This document shows, piece by piece, positions 59,953 through 64,000 of a stretch of 64,000 nt of DNA. The position numbers and the translations under genes are program-made. Source of the stretch: Planctomycetota bacterium (GTDB taxonomy: Bacteria; Planctomycetota; UBA1135; GCA-002686595); contig JACKHT010000001.1 of assembly GCA_020638855.1 (NCBI GenBank), positions 372,001 through 436,000 on the forward strand. Reading direction: 5' to 3'. The notes beneath the pieces are model-generated. The model was given only the letters and a program-made list of their open reading frames with translations. It did not search any database and was not told the DNA's origin. Each line of letters begins with the position of its first letter. Position 1 is the stretch's first letter.

Positions 59953-60741
59953 CTAGGGATGGGCCGGCGGGACCTCATCGCGGCGCTCCGCCCGGCGCCG
60001 GGCGGCCATGTTCAGTGCCTCGACAAACGCCGAAAACCCCATGGCTGCGTAGATGTAGCCCTTGGGCACGTGCCTACCGAGTCCGTCGGCAATCAGGACC
60101 ATCCCGATCATCAAGAGGAACGCCAATGCCAACATGACCACGGTGGGGTTCGAAGCCACGAAGCGCGCCACGGGGCCCGCCGCCAAGAACATCACCAAGA
60201 CCGCCACCACCACGGCGGTGATCATGATCGGCAGGTGGTCCGACATGCCGATGGCGGTCAGGATCGAGTCGATCGAAAAGACGATGTCGAGCAGGATGAT
60301 CTGGGCCAGGATCGCGCCAAACGAAGCCACCTTGGGCGCGGCCAGCGGGCCCGAATGGCCCCCTTGGGGATCCATTTTGTGGTGGATTTCGGTCGTCGAC
60401 TTCCACATCAGGAATGCGCCCCCTGCCAACAGGATCAAGTCGCGCCACGAAAACGCGGTCTCGAAGCTCGGCTCCCCGTGGGAGTCCAAACTGCCCTGGA
60501 AACCCAAGTCAACAACCGTCTCGGTCATCCCCACCAGGTGGGTCAGGATGGTCAGGAAGCCGAGCCGCAAGATCAGCGCAAGCCCGATCCCAATCTGGCG
60601 GGCCCGCGGGCGTTGCTCCTCGGGCAGCTTGTTGGTGAAGACCGAGACGAAGATGAGGTTGTCGATGCCGAGCACGATTTCCATCGTGATCAGCGTGGCC
60701 AGGGCCACCCAGGCATCGGGTCGGGTGAGCAGTTCCAACAT
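59953..60741 (-). CDS. TerC family integral membrane protein
   Basis: A 262-aa protein with seven to eight membrane helices. The two conserved TerC motifs are present: MEIVLGIDNLIFVSV (about 20-34) and LLDIVFSIDSILTAIGM (about 149-165), each with the acidic residue in the membrane. TerC proteins are tied to tellurite resistance by name and to manganese export during protein secretion in several bacteria. No ter operon is nearby. No yybP-ykoY-like riboswitch was recognised in the upstream region. Confidence 0.92.
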   Translation of the reverse strand: MLELLTRPDAWVALATLITMEIVLGIDNLIFVSVFTNKLPEEQRPRARQIGIGLALILRLGFLTILTHLVGMTETVVDLGFQGSLDSHGEPSFETAFSWRDLILLAGGAFLMWKSTTEIHHKMDPQGGHSGPLAAPKVASFGAILAQIILLDIVFSIDSILTAIGMSDHLPIMITAVVVAVLVMFLAAGPVARFVASNPTVVMLALAFLLMIGMVLIADGLGRHVPKGYIYAAMGFSAFVEALNMAARRRAERRDEVPPAHP

Positions 60742-61008
60742 GGGTCGTAGAGGTCTTCGGAAGGATTCGAATGCGGCGAAGGCCCTCGATCAGCCTAGAG
60801 CCCATGCCGCGCCTACGCTCGGACCCCGTGGGGAATTCGCTGGGTGGCCCCGTGACTCGGGAACGATCCCGAGGCGTTCCCGACCCGATTTCTGCGGGGT
60901 GGGCCCGTTCCACCGAACATTCCCCGCAGACATGCCTCGGCCAAGCCCCGCGCCCGCTACACTGCCGCCCAGGAAGACGGGCCATTCGGGCCCCAAGCAA
61001 GGATCGCC

Positions 61009-62385
61009 ATGACGCAAGGCAAGGAAATGGTTCGGGTAGCCAACGGGCAGGGCTTTTGGGGGGATTCGATCCTCGGAGCCGTACGCCTCACCGAAGAGGG
61101 CCCGCTCGACTACCTCACACTCGACTATCTGGCCGAGGTCACCATGAGCATCATGCAGAAGCTGCGCTCGCGGGACCCCAAAAAGGGCTACGCCACCGAC
61201 TTTGTGGCCCTGATCGACCGCATCCTGCCGCGCATGGTCGAGAAGAACATCAAGGTGATCGCCAACGCGGGCGGGGTCAACCCGCACGCCTGCAAGGATG
61301 CGATCATGGCGGTGCTCAAGAAGCACGGCCAAACCGGCATCGGCGTGGCGGTCGTGGAAGGCGACGACATCCTCGGCCAGCTCGACGCTTTGATGGCGAC
61401 CGGCGAGGAGTTCCGCAACATGGACACCGGGGAACTCTTGCGCACGGTGCGCTCGCAAGTGACCAGCGCCAACGCGTACTTGGGCGCATTCCCGATCGCC
61501 CAAGCCCTCGACCAAGGCGCGCAAATCGTGATCACCGGACGGGGAACCGATCCGGGCCTGGTGCTGGGTCCGCTCATTCATGAGTTTGGGTGGAAAACCA
61601 GTGACCTGGATCAGCTCGCGGCCGGGACCGTGGCGGGCCACATCGTCGAGTGCGGCGTGCAGTGCACCGGCGGCAACTTCACCGATTGGAAGTCGATCCC
61701 CAACATGGCCATGCTGGGCTATCCGATCATCGAAGCCCATCGCGACGGAACCTTCGTGGTCACCAAGCACGATGGAACCGGGGGCCGCGTGGACCGCGCC
61801 ACGGTCACCCACCAACTGGCCTACGAAATGGGCGATCCGGCGCGCTACATCACCCCCGACGTGATCGCCGACTTCACCAGCTTCGAGCTCGAGGAAATCG
61901 GGCCCGACCGCGTGCGCGTGCGCGGCGTACGGGGCCTTCCGGCCACCGACACCTACAAGGTCTCGATGAGCTACGAGGACGGGTGGAAGTCCGTGGGGCA
62001 ATTGACCGTCAGCGGCCCCGACGCCTTGGCCAAGGCGCGGCTGTGCAGCGAGGTGGTGTGGAAGCGACTCGAATTCGACGGGTACACCTATTCCCCCGAG
62101 GAACGCTTGGTCGAATACGTTGGCGCCGGCGTGTGCCATGCGGGCATGCTGCCCGCCGACACGCCCGAGCCCGCCGAAGTCGTGCTGCGCCTGGGGGTCA
62201 AAGGTCCGGACCGTGAAAAGGTGGCCCGCTTCGGATCGGAGTTGGTTCCGCTCGTGACCAGTGGTCCGCCGGGAGTGACCGGTTTCGCCGGAGGGCGCCC
62301 GAAGGCGACCGAGATCATTGGCTTCTGGCCAGCCCTGATGGACAAGTCCAAGATCGAAACCCGCGTGACCCTCTTCCAATCCTAG
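61009..62385 (+). CDS. AtuA-like (DUF1446) acyclic terpene utilisation family protein
   Basis: A 458-aa protein matching the large N-terminal domain of AtuA. VRVANGQGFWGDSILGA at the start, IANAGGVNPHACKDAI (about 83-98) and ITGRGTDPGLVLGPLIHEFGW (about 174-194) are the conserved blocks. AtuA is needed for citronellol/geranyl-CoA breakdown in Pseudomonas; its chemistry is unknown, and most family members are outside terpene pathways. The small C-terminal AtuA domain is encoded separately, two bases downstream. It starts with the ATG after a long, apparently gene-free stretch of 267 bases. Confidence 0.88.
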   Translation: MTQGKEMVRVANGQGFWGDSILGAVRLTEEGPLDYLTLDYLAEVTMSIMQKLRSRDPKKGYATDFVALIDRILPRMVEKNIKVIANAGGVNPHACKDAIMAVLKKHGQTGIGVAVVEGDDILGQLDALMATGEEFRNMDTGELLRTVRSQVTSANAYLGAFPIAQALDQGAQIVITGRGTDPGLVLGPLIHEFGWKTSDLDQLAAGTVAGHIVECGVQCTGGNFTDWKSIPNMAMLGYPIIEAHRDGTFVVTKHDGTGGRVDRATVTHQLAYEMGDPARYITPDVIADFTSFELEEIGPDRVRVRGVRGLPATDTYKVSMSYEDGWKSVGQLTVSGPDALAKARLCSEVVWKRLEFDGYTYSPEERLVEYVGAGVCHAGMLPADTPEPAEVVLRLGVKGPDREKVARFGSELVPLVTSGPPGVTGFAGGRPKATEIIGFWPALMDKSKIETRVTLFQS

Positions 62386-62387
62386 CC

Positions 62388-62738
62388 ATGCCCGTCGTAT
62401 CGCTTTCCCGCATCGCTCAAGCCCGCTCCGGGGACAAGGGCGAAGGCTCCAACGTTGGGGTCATCGCCCGCTCCGAAGAGGCCTATCGCTTCCTCAAGCA
62501 GCACCTCACCGCCGAAGTGGTCAAGGCCCACTTTGCGCAGGTCAACCACGGCAGCGTCCAGCGCTTCGAGGCCGACAACATGCGGGTCTTGAACTTCTTG
62601 CTCGAGGACAGCCTAGGGGGCGGTGGATCGGCTTCGCTGATCACCGATGCCCAAGGCAAAACCCACGGACTGGCCATGTTGCGCCTCCAGATGGACGTGC
62701 CCCAGGCCGTACTCGACGCGACCCCCCACCCCGCCTGA
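62388..62738 (+). CDS. AtuA-related C-terminal domain protein
   Basis: A 116-aa protein equal to the small domain that follows DUF1446 in full-length AtuA. ARSGDKGEGSNVGVIARS (about 12-29) is its signature. It should bind the large partner encoded two bases before it and form the same complex as a fused AtuA. A phosphate acetyltransferase gene starts three bases after its stop, giving a tight three-gene operon. Confidence 0.85.
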   Translation: MPVVSLSRIAQARSGDKGEGSNVGVIARSEEAYRFLKQHLTAEVVKAHFAQVNHGSVQRFEADNMRVLNFLLEDSLGGGGSASLITDAQGKTHGLAMLRLQMDVPQAVLDATPHPA

Positions 62739-62741
62739 CCC

Positions 62742-63692
62742 ATGGACGTGCTGCTCGAACTCCACGAAAAGGCGCGCAGGCTGGGTCGGCGCATCGTGTT
62801 GCCCGAAGCGCACGACGAACGGGTCGTGCAGGCAGCGGGGCAATTGGCCGCCCAGGGACTGTGCAAGCCAGTCTTGATCGCAGCGCGGGGAATGGCTGCG
62901 GTCCCAAGTGGCGTCGAGGTGATCGATCCCGCGCGCGATGGACGCATGGCCAGCTTTGCCGCCGCCCTGGTCGAAAGGCGCAAGCACAAAGGCATGACCC
63001 AAAGCGCGGCCCTCGCGCAGCTCCAGCAGCCCCTATCCTTTGGCGCGGCGCTGGTGGCTGCGGGCGATTGCGCCGGTGGCGTGGCGGGCTCGCTGGCCAG
63101 CACGGCCGACGTGTTGCGCGCGGCGCTGAGCGTGATCGGCACCGAGCCCGGGCTCAAGACCGTCAGCTCGTGCTTCCTGATGGTGCTGCCCGACCAAGCG
63201 TTCACCTATGGGGACTGCGGCGTGGTCCCCGATCCCAGCGCCGAACAATTGGCGGACATCGCCATCGCGACCGCGCAAAGCCACACGCGGCTCCTGGGGA
63301 CCACACCCAAGGTCGCCCTGCTTTCGTTTTCCTCGCACGGATCGGCCGAACACCCGCGCGTGGACAAGGTGCGCCAAGCCACAGCGCTGGTGCGCACCCG
63401 GGCTCCGGGGCTCACAGTCGACGGAGAATTGCAGGTGGACGCGGCGATCGTGCCCGAGGTGGCCCAGCGCAAAGCCCCGCGTTCGCCGCTCGGGGGTCGT
63501 GCCAACGTCCTGATTTTCCCCGATTTGGATTCGGGGAACATCGCCTACAAGCTCACGCAACGGCTGGCGGGGGCCCAAGCCATCGGCCCCTTGATCCAAG
63601 GCCTCGCACGCCCTTTCATGGACCTATCCCGGGGTTGCACGGTCCAAGACATCGTCAACGTCGCATGCATCGCCGCCATCCTAAGCCAATGA
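62742..63692 (+). CDS. pta: Phosphate acetyl/butyryltransferase (Pta family)
   Basis: A 316-aa Pta-family acyltransferase that interconverts acyl-CoA and acyl phosphate. RRIVLPEAHDERVVQAA is the typical N-terminal motif, SCFLMVLPDQAFTYGDCGV and VALLSFSSHGSA line the active site, and LIFPDLDSGNIAYKLTQRL is the signature near the C-terminus. The single-domain length fits Pta or phosphotransbutyrylase; acetyl is the usual guess. An acetate/butyrate kinase gene is not in the window. Its stop overlaps the next ATG. Confidence 0.9.
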   Translation: MDVLLELHEKARRLGRRIVLPEAHDERVVQAAGQLAAQGLCKPVLIAARGMAAVPSGVEVIDPARDGRMASFAAALVERRKHKGMTQSAALAQLQQPLSFGAALVAAGDCAGGVAGSLASTADVLRAALSVIGTEPGLKTVSSCFLMVLPDQAFTYGDCGVVPDPSAEQLADIAIATAQSHTRLLGTTPKVALLSFSSHGSAEHPRVDKVRQATALVRTRAPGLTVDGELQVDAAIVPEVAQRKAPRSPLGGRANVLIFPDLDSGNIAYKLTQRLAGAQAIGPLIQGLARPFMDLSRGCTVQDIVNVACIAAILSQ

Positions 63693-64000
63693 CCTTGCCC
63701 CGACTCTCCTCGCTGTGTGCCCTGGCCCTGTGCTTTGGCTTCGGATCGTGCCAACTGCCGAGCTGGTACACCCAAGTCCCGGTGGCGCATCCCATCACCA
63801 CGACGCCCAGTGGGGTCCAGTACCAAGACGTGCTGCAGGGTTTGGGACCCGAGGTCACGCCCACGAGTGAAGTGACCTTGGACTATCGCGTGACGCTCAG
63901 CGACCAAACCGTGGTGGATTCGACCTACGATCGGGGCCAGGCATTGACCTTCCCCATGGGATCCGCGCCGATCTTGGGGTGGGAAGAAGCGCTCTTGGGG
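63689..64000 (+). CDS. FKBP-type peptidyl-prolyl isomerase lipoprotein (cut by window end)
   Basis: The visible 104 codons begin with a lipoprotein-like signal (LALCFGFGSC, C20) and continue into the FKBP fold: SGVQYQDVLQG, then VTLDYRVTLSDQTVVDSTYDRGQ and the start of the flap region (FPMGSAPILGWEEALLG). The domain is incomplete at the right edge. FKBPs isomerise prolyl bonds; a signal of this kind places it in the envelope. The ATG overlaps the pta stop (ATGA), so it belongs to the AtuA/pta operon, which is unusual company. Confidence 0.85.
   Translation, partial: MTLPRLSSLCALALCFGFGSCQLPSWYTQVPVAHPITTTPSGVQYQDVLQGLGPEVTPTSEVTLDYRVTLSDQTVVDSTYDRGQALTFPMGSAPILGWEEALLG

Noticed and set aside
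60742..61008. yybP-ykoY manganese riboswitch upstream of terC
   Set aside because: I could not find the conserved junction and loop sequences; nothing recognisable is in this gap.

Overview
The window comes from a GC-rich bacterial chromosome. A DUF481-type outer-membrane barrel, lipoprotein signal sequences, a tolerance-type TerC membrane protein and the MEP-pathway enzyme IspH point to a Gram-negative, diderm-type organism. Two ECF sigma loci, DUF3352-like secreted proteins, stand-alone AtuA/DUF1446 proteins, many C-rich leaders without an obvious Shine-Dalgarno site and a probable selenoprotein would fit a deep-branching planctomycete or a neighbouring phylum. This assignment is inference; no rRNA or universal marker set is present. 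No tRNA, rRNA, insertion sequence, prophage or CRISPR array was seen.

Layout. 1-7587 (minus): an aconitase-family hydratase cut by the window edge, two thiolases, an enoyl-CoA hydratase, a 3-hydroxyacyl-CoA dehydrogenase and two neighbouring cyclophilins. 7758-13992: a LON-domain protein, exonuclease III, a GT87-like membrane protein, then helicase, 2Fe-2S ferredoxin and ispH in a row. 14153-24452 (minus): after a DUF481 barrel gene comes a compact B12-dependent operon, transcribed thiolase, hydroxyacyl-CoA dehydrogenase, acyl-CoA dehydrogenase, MeaB-type GTPase, large and small mutase subunits, a 96-aa helix-turn-helix protein, a second acyl-CoA dehydrogenase, a metallo-beta-lactamase-fold hydrolase and a BtuF-like protein. 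The mutase carries the Phe80/Gln198 pair of isobutyryl-CoA mutase rather than the Tyr/Arg pair of methylmalonyl-CoA mutase, which fits the surrounding C4/branched-chain acyl-CoA enzymes.

24823-28993 (plus): ECF sigma factor, one-pass zinc-finger anti-sigma factor and an exported TPR-like protein ending in a CHAT caspase-fold protease domain. 29001-34293 (minus): more acyl-CoA genes, an MDR oxidoreductase and an exported 5'-nucleotidase. 34448-40480 (plus): a lipoprotein, two radical SAM proteins and an arylamine N-acetyltransferase. 42363-45813: a second ECF sigma factor with a membrane partner and a secreted serine hydrolase, preceded by 15-bp tandem repeats.

45841-57108 (minus): a membrane methyltransferase, a DbpA-type helicase, 7Fe ferredoxin, a uracil phosphoribosyltransferase-like protein with an aminotransferase, a ParA/FlhG-type ATPase pair with a helix-hairpin-helix protein, and pyruvate kinase. 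57327-64000: a secreted Met-rich protein, an ArsC-fold protein with an in-frame UGA at its redox position (probable selenocysteine), a pyroglutamyl peptidase, TerC, a split AtuA pair, phosphate acetyltransferase and the start of an FKBP-type lipoprotein. Genes within operons often overlap by four bases (ATGA or GTGA), and I used this to choose several starts.
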